Positions 1 to 7,069 of a stretch of 39,543 nt of DNA are shown here, piece after piece. The stretch covers positions 1 to 39,543 of IMG/VR virus record IMGVR_UViG_3300047678_000608; one strand, written 5' to 3'. The translations under genes and the position numbers were made by a program. Below the pieces are notes generated by a model. The model made no database searches. It saw nothing but the letters and a program-made list of their open reading frames with translations, and was not told where the DNA came from. This DNA comes from a virus. Numbering within the stretch: the first letter of the stretch is position 1; each line of letters opens with the position of its first letter.

Positions 1-127
1 CCCCCCCCCCAAGGCCAAGCGCAGCACTCGCGGCCCGAACCTGCCGGACCTCGATCTCGACAAGCTGATAGTCCGCACCAGCGTCCCGCTGCCAGTCGGC
101 CGCAGCACGACGCCGCGCTGGGACTTG
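1..127. repeat. Left copy of the terminal overlap of a circular contig
   Basis: Bases 2-127 are identical to 39418-39543. Only the first base differs: the left copy has ten C, the right copy nine C preceded by G. An overlap of this size with a gene reading straight through is what a circular genome looks like after linear assembly. It is not a packaging-type terminal repeat on this evidence. The poly-C tract is a likely length-error site; nine C keeps the spanning gene in frame. Confidence 0.9.
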
Positions 128-289
128 CTCTTCGATCGCCTCGACAAGGTCGGCCAGAGCATCGAGCTGCCGATCGCCTATGGCAAGGCATTGAAGGCAG
201 CCCTCCCGGGCTACAAGAAGCGTACCGGCCGCCAGTGCGCGGTGCGCATCGTCGATGCCGACCACATCGGCGTCTGGCGCACAGCGTGA
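1..289 (+). CDS. C-terminal part of junction-spanning winged-helix phage protein
   Basis: This is the 3' part of the gene that starts at 39157 and leaves the window on the right. Joined across the overlap, the product is about 182 residues. The codon frame here starts at base 2 and ends in TGA at 287-289. This half encodes a compact domain with a basic stretch near GYKKRTGRQ and an end in GVWRTA. It resembles the small C-terminal domains seen behind HTH segments in other phage proteins, where the pattern is R..GR...R......GVWR; that resemblance is from memory. The function is unknown and DNA binding is inferred from the N-terminal half. It is the penultimate step before the P-loop gene at 294, which follows 4 bases after the stop. 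Confidence 0.75.
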   Translation, partial: PPPKAKRSTRGPNLPDLDLDKLIVRTSVPLPVGRSTTPRWDLLFDRLDKVGQSIELPIAYGKALKAALPGYKKRTGRQCAVRIVDADHIGVWRTA

Positions 290-293
290 GCGG

Positions 294-569
294 ATGACCA
301 TGCCCAATCAAAGCATCGTCATCCACGGCCCGAAGGGTTGCGGCAAGACCCTCAACGGCCAGCGCCTGGCACGCCGCTTCGGCCTGACTCGCGTCGTCGA
401 TGAGGACGGCCCGAACTGGGATCTGCCGATACCGGCCAACACCTTGCTGCTGACCTCTGATGAGCCACCGCCCGGCGCGGTCGGCCTCATCAACGTGCGC
501 GTCATGTCTTTCGCCGAGGCCATGCACGAGTGCGGCTTCGCCCGCAGCCCCAGCACCAACCCGAGGTAA
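294..569 (+). CDS. Small P-loop NTP-binding protein
   Basis: A protein of 91 residues with a clear Walker A motif near the N-terminus (HGPKGCGKT), followed by a basic helix (LNGQRLARRFG). The rest is short and has no obvious Walker B or helicase motifs. It is much smaller than a normal AAA+ or kinase domain, so it may be a minimal nucleotide-binding protein or an accessory subunit. ATG at 294 is preferred; a second in-frame ATG lies at 300. The gene sits 4 bases after the previous stop and 3 bases before ParB, so it belongs to the rightward early operon. Nucleotide binding is read from the motif; the biological role is unknown. Confidence 0.7.
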   Translation: MTMPNQSIVIHGPKGCGKTLNGQRLARRFGLTRVVDEDGPNWDLPIPANTLLLTSDEPPPGAVGLINVRVMSFAEAMHECGFARSPSTNPR

Positions 570-572
570 CCC

Positions 573-2381
573 ATGGACCCGATCACTGACATCCCGGTCG
601 ACAAGCTCAACGAGAGCCCGTTCAACCCGCGCAAGGTCTTCAACGACCAGGCGCTCGAGGAACTGGCCACCGACATCCGCGCGCAAGGGCGCATCCTTCA
701 GCCCCTGCTCGTGCGCCCCATCGTGCCGCCGCTCTTCGCACGTCACCTTGCGCTCGAGCCCGACCTGGACGCGATCACCGGCTATGAGATCGTTTTCGGT
801 CACCGGCGTTTCCGCGCCGGCCGGCTCGCCGGCCTGGGTACGCTACCCTGCATGGTCCGCGTGATGACCGACGCAGAAGCCAGGCGCGCGCAGATCTCCG
901 AGAACCTGCAGCGTGCCGACGTGCACCCGATCGAGGAGGCCGAAGGCTTCCAGGCGCTGATGAACGAGGACGGCGGCATCGGCGCCGACGACCTGGCCGC
1001 GCAATGCGGCAAGAGCCGAAGCTACGTCTACGGGCGCCTCAAGCTGCTGCAGGCCTGCCCCGAGATACGCAAGGCCTGCCTGGCCGGCGAGATCGGCAGC
1101 GAGGTCGCGTTGCTGGTCGCGAGGCTGCGCACCGACAAGCTGCAGCAAAAGGCGCTCGGGTACATCCGCGGCAAGTACCTGCAGCTCGGCGATGGCGGCG
1201 AGAAGAGCTACCGCGGTATCCGCGACCTGCTCAATGAGCGATTCACGCTCGACCTCAAGAGCGCGATCTTCGACATCGAGGACGAAATGCTCTTGCCGCT
1301 CGCTGGCCACTGCCTGCGCTGCCCGAAGCGCAGCGGCAATGCGCCGGAGTTCGAGGACGTGCTCAACGATGAGAAGGCCCGCCACTACACCAGACAACAT
1401 GTCGGTGCGGACGTTTGCACCGACCCCGACTGCTTCGATGCGAAGAAGAAGGCGCACTTGAAGCGCGAGGCCGACAAGCTGGCCGACGGCGGCAAGACCA
1501 CCGTGGTCCAGGGCAATGCGGCTCGTTCCGTAGTCGGCGCGCGCGGCGAGATCAAGAATGGCTATGTCGCCTTGAAAGACGGCAAGGACTTGCTGGCCGC
1601 GGCGCAGTCGAACGCGCGGCGCGACAGCAAGATCGTGCCGCCACAGGTGTTCGTGATCCAGGATCCGCGCACGGGCAAGACGCACAAGGCGATCAAGCTG
1701 ACCGAGATCAAGGCTGCAGGTGTGAAGGTGAAGGAGCCGCCGGCGAACAGCGCAAGCGCCTACGAGGCTGAACGGCAGAAGCGCGAAGCCGAGCACAAGC
1801 GCGATGAGGAGAAGGCGAAGGCCGAGTCGGCCAGCCGTCTCGAGATCCTTGGCCGCGTGCGTGCAGCCGCGGCGGCAACGCCACGCACCGCCTTCGACTT
1901 GTTCATGGTTGCGGAGGTTGCGTTTGCTGGCCTGCAGTACCACGACAGGGAGACGCTCGCCGACATCTACGGCATCACCAGCCACCAGCTCGAGAGGCGC
2001 ATCGGCCAGATGGGCGTCGACGACCTATCGCTCTTTCTGCTCGATTGCGCGCTGGTGCAAGGCCTGCGGGTGTACGCGCACAGCCTCCATCGCAAGCCCG
2101 AGCGCCTGCTCGACGCCGCCAAGCACTACGGCGTCGACGTCGACCAGGTGCGCGCCGAACTCGCCGGCGACGCGTCTACCCCACCAACCGCTGCGCGAGC
2201 GCCGAAGAAGGCGGCGGCTGGCGCTGCGAAAAAACGTGCGAAGGCTGCGCGTGCGCCGACGGATGCAGCCGCCGGCGCGAAGAGCGAAGACAAGGCGCTC
2301 CGCGCCTCGAGCCAGACCGACGACGCCGGCGTTGCCGGCGGGGACGACGCACAGGCTGAGCTGCTCGAGGAGGCGCAATGA
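573..2381 (+). CDS. ParB/Spo0J-like protein with zinc-finger-like segment
   Basis: A protein of 602 residues, starting at ATG 573 behind GAGGTAACCC. Residues 1-130 form the ParB N-terminal domain, with NPR near 18-20, the nucleotide-binding GHRRFRA at 76-82 and ENLQR at 110-114. An HTH follows at about 136-160 (DDLAAQCGKSRSYVYGRLK). A Cys pair (CLRC) and CTDPDC around residues 248-288 resemble the metal-binding segment of plasmid and PRTRC-type ParB proteins. The middle is charged and coiled-coil-like; the C-terminus is an Ala/Lys-rich tail that could bind DNA nonspecifically. ParB proteins load onto parS and partition replicons with ParA. No ParA is visible in this genome, so it may instead act as a transcription or replication factor. 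It is far longer than chromosomal ParB (about 300 residues). Confidence 0.9.
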   Translation: MDPITDIPVDKLNESPFNPRKVFNDQALEELATDIRAQGRILQPLLVRPIVPPLFARHLALEPDLDAITGYEIVFGHRRFRAGRLAGLGTLPCMVRVMTDAEARRAQISENLQRADVHPIEEAEGFQALMNEDGGIGADDLAAQCGKSRSYVYGRLKLLQACPEIRKACLAGEIGSEVALLVARLRTDKLQQKALGYIRGKYLQLGDGGEKSYRGIRDLLNERFTLDLKSAIFDIEDEMLLPLAGHCLRCPKRSGNAPEFEDVLNDEKARHYTRQHVGADVCTDPDCFDAKKKAHLKREADKLADGGKTTVVQGNAARSVVGARGEIKNGYVALKDGKDLLAAAQSNARRDSKIVPPQVFVIQDPRTGKTHKAIKLTEIKAAGVKVKEPPANSASAYEAERQKREAEHKRDEEKAKAESASRLEILGRVRAAAAATPRTAFDLFMVAEVAFAGLQYHDRETLADIYGITSHQLERRIGQMGVDDLSLFLLDCALVQGLRVYAHSLHRKPERLLDAAKHYGVDVDQVRAELAGDASTPPTAARAPKKAAAGAAKKRAKAARAPTDAAAGAKSEDKALRASSQTDDAGVAGGDDAQAELLEEAQ

Positions 2382-2665
2382 ACTGCCGTAAGCAGGTCAC
2401 GCCGGCCGGCGGCTTGGTGTTCCAAGGGGACGCTGGAGCCATCGGCATGCAATTCAACGAGCAGGTCGTGTTGCCGATGCTCAAGGCGATTTGCGAAGGC
2501 GGCGAAGGACCCCTTGGCGGCGCCATCTTGATCACGACAGTGGCCGTGTATCTCTTGGCCTGTATGGACGAGCTGGCCGGCGAGGAAGGCCGCGCGGCGT
2601 TGCTCACGGCACTGACCGAGCAATCCGCCGGCATGCGATCGCAGCCGGTGGCGTCGGCGCACTGA
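2378..2665 (+). CDS. Hypothetical protein, translationally coupled to ParB-like gene
   Basis: A 95-residue protein whose ATG overlaps the ParB-like stop (ATGA), with GAGGAGG upstream. The middle (GGAILITTVAVYLLACMDEL) is hydrophobic enough to be a single amphipathic or membrane-associated helix, but flanking charges are few, so a soluble helical protein is equally possible. I do not recognise a family. The overlap with the ParB-like gene suggests the two are made together. A Cys near the N-terminus (MNCRK) is not in a lipobox. Confidence 0.7.
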   Translation: MNCRKQVTPAGGLVFQGDAGAIGMQFNEQVVLPMLKAICEGGEGPLGGAILITTVAVYLLACMDELAGEEGRAALLTALTEQSAGMRSQPVASAH

Positions 2666-2668
2666 GCC

Positions 2669-3136
2669 ATGGCCCGCAAGCGCACTCCTCGCCGCGTCAT
2701 CATCCCGATGCCGCCTCGCGGCCTGCGGCCGCGGCTCGCCGTCGACCAGCAGCGCGACCTGGCCATCTGCCACATCGAGAACCTGGACGCCATGGTGCAC
2801 GGCGACGCCAGCGAAGGCACGCTCTGGCAGGTCGTCGGCGCCGCGCTCACCTGGTCGCGCGTGGCCCAGCTGCTCGGCGTCGGCGAGCCCGAAATGCTGC
2901 TACAGATGTCGATGGTGACGGCGGTTGTCGAGCGCTACGGCCGCACCGGCAAGGTCGCCTTCACCGGCCCGGAGTACCAGCTGGCCAAGGACGGCACGCT
3001 CGTGATGGACGAGCTGGCCAGGATCGTCGATCGGCCGACGGCCGTCGTCGCGGCCGAGTGGAGCGAGCGACGTGTCAATCAGATCGAAGCCGAGCACCGC
3101 GATCGCGCTTTGCAACGTGAGGAGATGCCTGCATGA
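2669..3136 (+). CDS. Hypothetical early-operon protein
   Basis: A 155-residue protein starting 3 bases after the preceding stop. The N-terminus is basic (MARKRTPRRVIIP). The rest is predicted helical, with a segment (WSRVAQLLGVGEPEMLLQM) that could be HTH-like, and an acidic-basic C-terminus. The family is not recognised. Its stop overlaps the start of the MazG-like gene at 3133, so it is part of the same coupled operon. A role in nucleic-acid transactions is only guessed from the basic N-terminus. Confidence 0.7.
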   Translation: MARKRTPRRVIIPMPPRGLRPRLAVDQQRDLAICHIENLDAMVHGDASEGTLWQVVGAALTWSRVAQLLGVGEPEMLLQMSMVTAVVERYGRTGKVAFTGPEYQLAKDGTLVMDELARIVDRPTAVVAAEWSERRVNQIEAEHRDRALQREEMPA

Positions 3137-3459
3137 ACGACACCCTGCCGCCCGTAACGAAGCCGATGCAGCGCTGGCTGCCGGATGCCGACCCGCGTCA
3201 GGCACGCCGCGTTGGCAAGACCCTGGAAGAGCTGAGCGAACTCGCCGCCGTGCTCGCACGAATCAGCATTCAAGGCCTCGACTCGGTCGATCCGTCAAGC
3301 GGGAAGACGAACCGAGTTCGGCTGCAGGAAGAGCTGGCCGACGTCCAGGCACAGATAGCCTGCACCGTGCTTACGCTCGATCTCGATCAAAGGCTCATCG
3401 CGCGACGTACCATGGTCAAAATGCACCAGATGGCCGAGTGGGAAGCTCACTTCGCATGA
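3133..3459 (+). CDS. MazG-like NTP pyrophosphohydrolase
   Basis: A 108-residue, all-alpha protein. The pattern EELSEL in the first helix pair and EELADV later matches the EExxE and ExxD metal-binding motifs of the MazG-like all-alpha NTP pyrophosphatase superfamily, which hydrolyses (d)NTPs to the monophosphate and pyrophosphate. Phages use such enzymes for nucleotide-pool housekeeping or to lower alarmone signals. Its start overlaps the upstream stop and its own stop overlaps the start of the excisionase-like gene (3456), so expression is coupled. Together with the dNMP kinase at 38489 it forms a small nucleotide-metabolism set in the early operon. The superfamily call is from motifs; the substrate is unknown. 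Confidence 0.7.
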   Translation: MNDTLPPVTKPMQRWLPDADPRQARRVGKTLEELSELAAVLARISIQGLDSVDPSSGKTNRVRLQEELADVQAQIACTVLTLDLDQRLIARRTMVKMHQMAEWEAHFA

Positions 3460-3674
3460 GCCTCATCACCCAGGCCTTCATCGTCGAGCGCTACGGCCTA
3501 CGCCTCACCGTCGAGCAGCTGGCAGAGCTGCTCGGCCTGGCCAAGCCGACGATCTACAACCAGCTCAGTGCCGGCACATTCCCGGTCAAGACGTACTTGG
3601 ACGGCGGGAAGCGCTATGCCGACTACCGGGACGTCGCGGAGCACCTGGACGCTTGTCGGCTGACGGCGGTGTAG
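3456..3674 (+). CDS. Excisionase-like HTH DNA-binding protein
   Basis: A 72-residue protein starting at an ATGA overlap with the MazG-like gene. The segment LTVEQLAELLGLAKPTIYNQ is a helix-turn-helix, followed by a wing (FPVKTYLDGGKRYADYRDV), the layout of AlpA/MerR-type winged-helix excisionases. It is the last gene of the rightward operon, and its final 89 bases overlap the 3' end of the integrase gene on the other strand. Such proteins bend DNA at att sites and bias integrase toward excision. The family is inferred from size, motif and position; a plain transcription regulator is the alternative. Confidence 0.75.
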   Translation: MSLITQAFIVERYGLRLTVEQLAELLGLAKPTIYNQLSAGTFPVKTYLDGGKRYADYRDVAEHLDACRLTAV

Positions 3675-4677
3675 CCGCCTTCCTGGCCAGGCTCTCGGGG
3701 CTCAGGTTCGTATAGCGCTTGAGATTGCCCCAGCTTTTGTGGCCCGTCACAAGCGCCACCTCCTGGATCTGGTAGCCCTCTTCGAACAGCCGCGACGTGC
3801 CTTCGTGCCGCATGTCGTGCAAGTGCAGGTCCGGGATCGACAGCTCGCGGCAGGCCTCGGTGAAGTACTTCGAGAGCGTGCCCGGGTGCAGCGGGAACAG
3901 CCGCCCGTCTTCGCTCTGCGGCTGACGCATCGCGATGTCCCAGGCCTCGCCGAGCAGCGGCACGCGCTCGAGCACCTTGCCCTTGCGCGGATGCTTGCGC
4001 CAAACCGGCAGGATCCGCGTCACCGGGTCGATGTCCGCACGCAGCACGCTACAGACCTCGCCGCGGCGCATCGCGCTGACGGCCGCGAAGGCCACCGCCT
4101 CGGCATACAGCAAGCCGCGCTTGGCGTGCATGTGGGCCAGCACGCGGCGCAGCTCGTCCTCGGTCGGTCGACGCTCGCGCTTGCCACCGCCGCCGATCAG
4201 CCGCAGGTGAGTGAGCAGCGGGCGCGCCGCCCCGACGACGTCGGGCAGCGCCATGCCCATCGCCGCGGCGCCGTAGCGCATCACGGTGCCGAGCTTGCTG
4301 ATGTCCATGTTGATCGTGTACGGCCCGGCGCCTTCCTCGCGCCGCATGGTCGCGTAGTCGACCAGGTGCTGCGGCGTCAGCGTGGCCAGGCGCTGTTCGC
4401 CGAGCCCGCGCTTGAGCGCCTTGAGCATGTAGTGCTCGTTCGAGGTGTCGGCGATCGGCCGCGACTCCTCGCGCAGCTTCTCGTAGGCCTTGAAGACCTT
4501 GGCCAGCGTGATGTCGCCGTAGGTCGGCACGACGACGCCGGCGTCCAGCTCGGCCTCACGCTGCCGCGCCCAGACGTCCGCCTGGGCCTTGGTGCGGAAC
4601 GTTTTACACTGCGCCGCGTGGCCCTTGCGCCTGATCAGCGCACGCCACTTGCCGTTCACCTGGGTCACACTGGCCAC
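3586..4677 (-). CDS. int: Tyrosine recombinase (phage integrase)
   Basis: A 363-residue site-specific recombinase that integrates the phage into the host chromosome. GTG at 4677 is chosen because GGGAGGTGATAC lies directly upstream on the coding strand. Residues 1-60 form an arm-binding-like basic domain (WRALIRRKGHAAQ), and 60-160 a SAM-like core-binding domain. The catalytic domain shows Arg in AMRRGEV (about 204), Lys in the WRKHPRKGK hairpin, HDMRH (His287, Arg290), TGH (His313) and the nucleophile Tyr322 in LKRYTNL. All key residues are present. The C-terminus is Arg/Pro-rich, extends about 35 residues past the usual end and overlaps the excisionase-like gene. The gene converges on the rightward early operon, so early transcription could oppose int expression. 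Confidence 0.95.
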   Translation of the reverse strand: MASVTQVNGKWRALIRRKGHAAQCKTFRTKAQADVWARQREAELDAGVVVPTYGDITLAKVFKAYEKLREESRPIADTSNEHYMLKALKRGLGEQRLATLTPQHLVDYATMRREEGAGPYTINMDISKLGTVMRYGAAAMGMALPDVVGAARPLLTHLRLIGGGGKRERRPTEDELRRVLAHMHAKRGLLYAEAVAFAAVSAMRRGEVCSVLRADIDPVTRILPVWRKHPRKGKVLERVPLLGEAWDIAMRQPQSEDGRLFPLHPGTLSKYFTEACRELSIPDLHLHDMRHEGTSRLFEEGYQIQEVALVTGHKSWGNLKRYTNLSPESLARKAATPPSADKRPGAPRRPGSRHSASRRPSTS

Positions 4678-4889
4678 GTATCACCTCCCGTATCACGCTG
4701 TAGCAGCGCTGCAATGATACGGAAGTTGGCCGGGGTTGATTCTCATAGGTGAGTGGCAGAATCCACCTGGAGGGCTTCCCAGGTACCTCGCCGTAGTTCA
4801 CGGGGAGCAGCTCACAGGTGCGCGATGCTTCGCCGTATCACTTCCGTAGCCATTGGCAAGAGCGTCTCCCGACGCCTAGAATTGCAAGG
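4678..4889. other. Candidate attP and integrase regulatory region
   Basis: A 212-bp noncoding stretch behind int. It holds three direct copies of CGTATCAC (4677-4684, 4689-4696, 4834-4841) and one inverted CGTATCA (4715-4721), which could be arm-type integrase or excisionase sites. A cluster of short dyads lies between them (AGGTG/CACCT at 4747-4768, CCTGG/CCAGG at 4766-4783, AGGTACCT at 4781-4788). Crossover cores often sit in such places. The int ribosome binding site is inside the first repeat pair. No tRNA-like sequence is evident. The site is inferred from position and repeats, not proven. Confidence 0.45.
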
Positions 4890-5156
4890 ATGAACAGCAA
4901 GCGTTTCGACGATTTCGCCCGGGCGCTGCGCGAGCTATGCGAGTCGCATGGCGTCTCCCTTTACAGCGACCATGACATGGCGGTGATTGCGGCTGCCCCC
5001 TGGAGCAACGGGGTCCTTGGTTGCGAAGCAAATCTTTTGGACCGGTGCTCGACGACGAAGGAAGAACTGATCGTGGCAAAAGCCGTGCACAAGCATGTGG
5101 CGGCCTTGGCACACATGTCAGCGTTGTCGGCGTCGCGCGCCACGGATCAGCCGTAG
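4890..5156 (+). CDS. Hypothetical small protein beside the attachment region
   Basis: An 88-residue protein starting at ATG 4890 behind GCAAGG. It is divergent from int and converges on the last gene of the late operon, overlapping it by 39 bases. The sequence (MNSKRFDDFARALRELCESH, then DMAVIAAAPW) suggests a mixed alpha/beta soluble protein without recognisable motifs. It is an isolated rightward gene between two leftward units, which suggests its own promoter and possibly lysogenic or accessory expression. Longer in-frame starts upstream (4818) would run through the repeat region and are less likely. Confidence 0.55.
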   Translation: MNSKRFDDFARALRELCESHGVSLYSDHDMAVIAAAPWSNGVLGCEANLLDRCSTTKEELIVAKAVHKHVAALAHMSALSASRATDQP

Positions 5157-5315
5157 CCGCAACCGCGAGTCCCCCCGCTCAAGCGCGCCGATCCGCGCTC
5201 TGAGATCGGCGATCACGTCCAGAAGCGCACACACCGCGTCCGCCCGCACATAGGCCGGCCCGCTGAAGTACCGCCTGGCGACGATGATCCGATCGTCACG
5301 GGCCGGTCGACGCAT
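5118..5315 (-). CDS. Small hypothetical protein at end of lysis cassette
   Basis: A 65-residue protein whose ATG (5315) lies inside the 3' end of the holin gene, with GGAG five bases upstream. It carries one helix with heptad character (VCALLDVIADLRARIGALE) and a very basic C-terminus (RLRLRLIRGARRR). There is no signal peptide or lipobox, so it does not look like an Rz1-type spanin. It is the last leftward gene of the late operon. The function is unknown; the start is supported by the ribosome binding site. Confidence 0.5.
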   Translation of the reverse strand: MRRPARDDRIIVARRYFSGPAYVRADAVCALLDVIADLRARIGALERGDSRLRLRLIRGARRRQR

Positions 5316-5874
5316 TGGGCTCCGCGGCCGGGACGCTCTTGGCGAGCAGCTCGGTCTGGCGCGCGCTGCCGCTCGAGTTGCCGAAGTAGTAGGCCATGAC
5401 CTGCTTGGCCTCGCCGAACAGATAACCGATGACGGTGCCGACAAGCGTGGCCAGCGCGGGGTCCTTGGTCACGTAGCCGGTCGTCACGGCGGCCGCCAGC
5501 GCGATCGCGGCGCCCACCACGACCCACGCGAGAACGGTCGGCGTGATGCCCTTGACGGCGATCTCGCGCTTGCGCGCCGAGTCCCGATCGGTCACATCGG
5601 CCTGGATCGCAGCCGTCTGCGCGGCCAGCGCGTTGTCGGCGTGGGCCATAAGCATGGCCTGCAGCTTGACCTGGTTGTCCAACTCGGCCTGCGCGACCTT
5701 CGCCGCGGCCGCCGGATCGGTAGCGATCGCAACCTGCACCGCGTCAGCGGAGTTGGCCGTGCCGAGCGCGCTGGCCACCAGGCTGCCGATCGCCGCGCCG
5801 GCCGGGCCGCCGAGCAGCGTGCCGAGGATCGGTGCTGCCTTGCCGACGTCGCCGGCGATGTCTTTCCAGTCCAT
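5296..5874 (-). CDS. Holin of the GTA/3TM type
   Basis: A 192-residue membrane protein starting with MDWKDIAGDVGKAAPILGTL behind AAGGAGAACTG. A glycine-rich hydrophobic segment lies at about residues 13-40, and two long ones follow near 110-130 (PTVLAWVVVGAAIALAAAV) and 137-155. This matches the layout I know for the gene-transfer-release 3-TM holin family (PF11351). Holins make the inner-membrane lesion that times lysis and lets the muramidase reach peptidoglycan. Its start overlaps the stop of the preceding HTH-like gene by one base. The central Ala/Asp/Gln-rich region between membrane segments is typical of this group. The family call is from memory of the pattern, not a search. Confidence 0.75.
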   Translation of the reverse strand: MDWKDIAGDVGKAAPILGTLLGGPAGAAIGSLVASALGTANSADAVQVAIATDPAAAAKVAQAELDNQVKLQAMLMAHADNALAAQTAAIQADVTDRDSARKREIAVKGITPTVLAWVVVGAAIALAAAVTTGYVTKDPALATLVGTVIGYLFGEAKQVMAYYFGNSSGSARQTELLAKSVPAAEPNASTGP

Positions 5875-6176
5875 CAGTTCTCCTTCGATTGCGCCAGCTC
5901 GGCGCGTAGGGTGTTCAAGGCCGAGCTGAGCTGCGCGTGCACCTCCCGCTCGTTCCACGCTTTGGCCTGGCTCAGCACGGCCACCACAGCATCGAACGGC
6001 AGCTCGTCACCGAAGCGCAGCTGCAGCACCAGTTGCTGCGCCTCGCTGAGATTCCCGACCATGGCCACGAGCCGCGCGCGATCGAGATCGGTGCGGCCGA
6101 GGCGTGCGAGCAAGGCCAGGTAGTCGCGCTTGATGCCCTCTGGCGCCGCGTCCGCCTGGTTGAACTCGTGCACCAT
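5874..6176 (-). CDS. Sigma-70 region 4-like HTH protein in the lysis cassette
   Basis: A helical protein of about 100 residues. The C-terminal half (LSEAQQLVLQLRFGDELPFD, followed by AVVAVLSQAKAW and SSALNTLRAEL) has the rhythm of a sigma-70 region 4 HTH: a helix ending in LRF, an acidic turn, then a helix-turn-helix. This suggests DNA or RNA-polymerase binding. Similar small proteins sit near phage lysis genes, but I cannot name a characterised one. ATG 6176 is used; a GTG at 6191, just after the muramidase stop, is an alternative. The stop overlaps the holin start. If it is a regulator, its place at the end of the late operon is odd. Confidence 0.6.
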   Translation of the reverse strand: MVHEFNQADAAPEGIKRDYLALLARLGRTDLDRARLVAMVGNLSEAQQLVLQLRFGDELPFDAVVAVLSQAKAWNEREVHAQLSSALNTLRAELAQSKEN

Positions 6177-6193
6177 CTGCTCGCCGGTCACGG

Positions 6194-6661
6194 TCAGGCG
6201 TCCATCAGGTTGTCGGCCACGCGCTGCACCCAGCCGCGGCCGAACGCGGGCCACTGCGGCAAACTGGCATAGAACGTCAGCCGTGCACTATTGAAGCGCG
6301 CAACGAAACGCGTTGCCGGCATGCTCTGCACGGCCTGCAATGTGAGCGGCCCCAGCACACCATCGGCCGCCGCGCCGACCGCCAGTTGCACGGCCTTGAT
6401 CGCGGGTTTGACGCCGCTGTTCACCGCCATGTCGAAGACCTGCAGCTTCGCCGCGTCGGGCAGCGCGTCGCAGCCGGCCGGTCCCCAATAGTCGCGCAGG
6501 TAGATCGCCTTCGCGCGCTCGAGCGTCATGCCGGCGATGTCTTCGCCGGGATAGGCGGCCTTACTGATGCCGTACTTTGTTTCGCCGCCCGGGTCGCGGC
6601 GATCGTTGACGTAGCCGCCCTCGTGGTCGATGAGCTTGGCGAAGGCTTGGTCGAAGTCCAT
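6194..6661 (-). CDS. GH108-type N-acetylmuramidase endolysin
   Basis: A 155-residue endolysin that cleaves the MurNAc-GlcNAc backbone of peptidoglycan at lysis. The N-terminal motif IDHEGGYVNDRRDPGGETKY contains the catalytic Glu of glycoside hydrolase family 108 (HEGGY) and the DPGG..T.YGIS signature. The C-terminal half (GAAADGVLGPLTLQAV) is the small putative peptidoglycan-binding domain usually paired with it. There is no signal peptide or signal-anchor, so export should depend on the holin. The start at 6661 has GAGAGG upstream. The length is normal for the family. Confidence 0.93.
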   Translation of the reverse strand: MDFDQAFAKLIDHEGGYVNDRRDPGGETKYGISKAAYPGEDIAGMTLERAKAIYLRDYWGPAGCDALPDAAKLQVFDMAVNSGVKPAIKAVQLAVGAAADGVLGPLTLQAVQSMPATRFVARFNSARLTFYASLPQWPAFGRGWVQRVADNLMDA

Positions 6662-6671
6662 GCTGGTCCTC

Positions 6672-7049
6672 TCACTTCGATGGTTGGATGTACGGCGGCA
6701 GCGACATGCGCTCGTCGAGCCGCCGCTGCGCGTAGTCGAGCGCCGAGACCTTGTCGCGGATGGCAGCCAGCTCGGTCGCTTCGCGCACGCCTTCGCGCTC
6801 CACCGTCTGCAGACGCAGCTCGGTGGTCGCGGCCTGGGTCACGAACTGGTTGGTGCTCGACTCGATCTTGGCCAGCCGCTCGACGACCGAGTTCATGCCC
6901 CAGCCGATCATCGGCAGCACGATCGCCGTCAGCACGAGTTGGCTGATCTTGAAGCCGGGCGACTCGATCAGCGTGACCGCGCGGCTGGTGCGCCGCGAGT
7001 GCCCATAGTCGTCGAGGCCGCCGGAACCGCTGTCGTAGTGAGGTGGCAT
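6672..7049 (-). CDS. Single-pass membrane coiled-coil protein of the lysis cassette
   Basis: A 125-residue protein. A short soluble N-terminus (about 33 residues) precedes one hydrophobic segment (ISQLVLTAIVLPMIGWGM), then a long coiled coil (SVVERLAKIESS and onward to RRLDERM). The start at 7049 has GGGAG upstream. The topology, one N-proximal membrane helix with a coiled coil outside, is reminiscent of i-spanins (Rz), which bridge the envelope in the last step of lysis, but I see no partner lipoprotein. Proteins of this shape are also common beside phage endolysins with no known role. It lies 10 bases upstream of the muramidase gene. Confidence 0.6.
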   Translation of the reverse strand: MPPHYDSGSGGLDDYGHSRRTSRAVTLIESPGFKISQLVLTAIVLPMIGWGMNSVVERLAKIESSTNQFVTQAATTELRLQTVEREGVREATELAAIRDKVSALDYAQRRLDERMSLPPYIQPSK

Positions 7050-7069
7050 CTTCGTCACTCCCGTTTCGT

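Noticed and set aside
1-127. Terminal repeat as a phage packaging end
   Set aside because: Length and the reading frame through it fit an assembly overlap of a circular molecule; it is far from the terminase genes.
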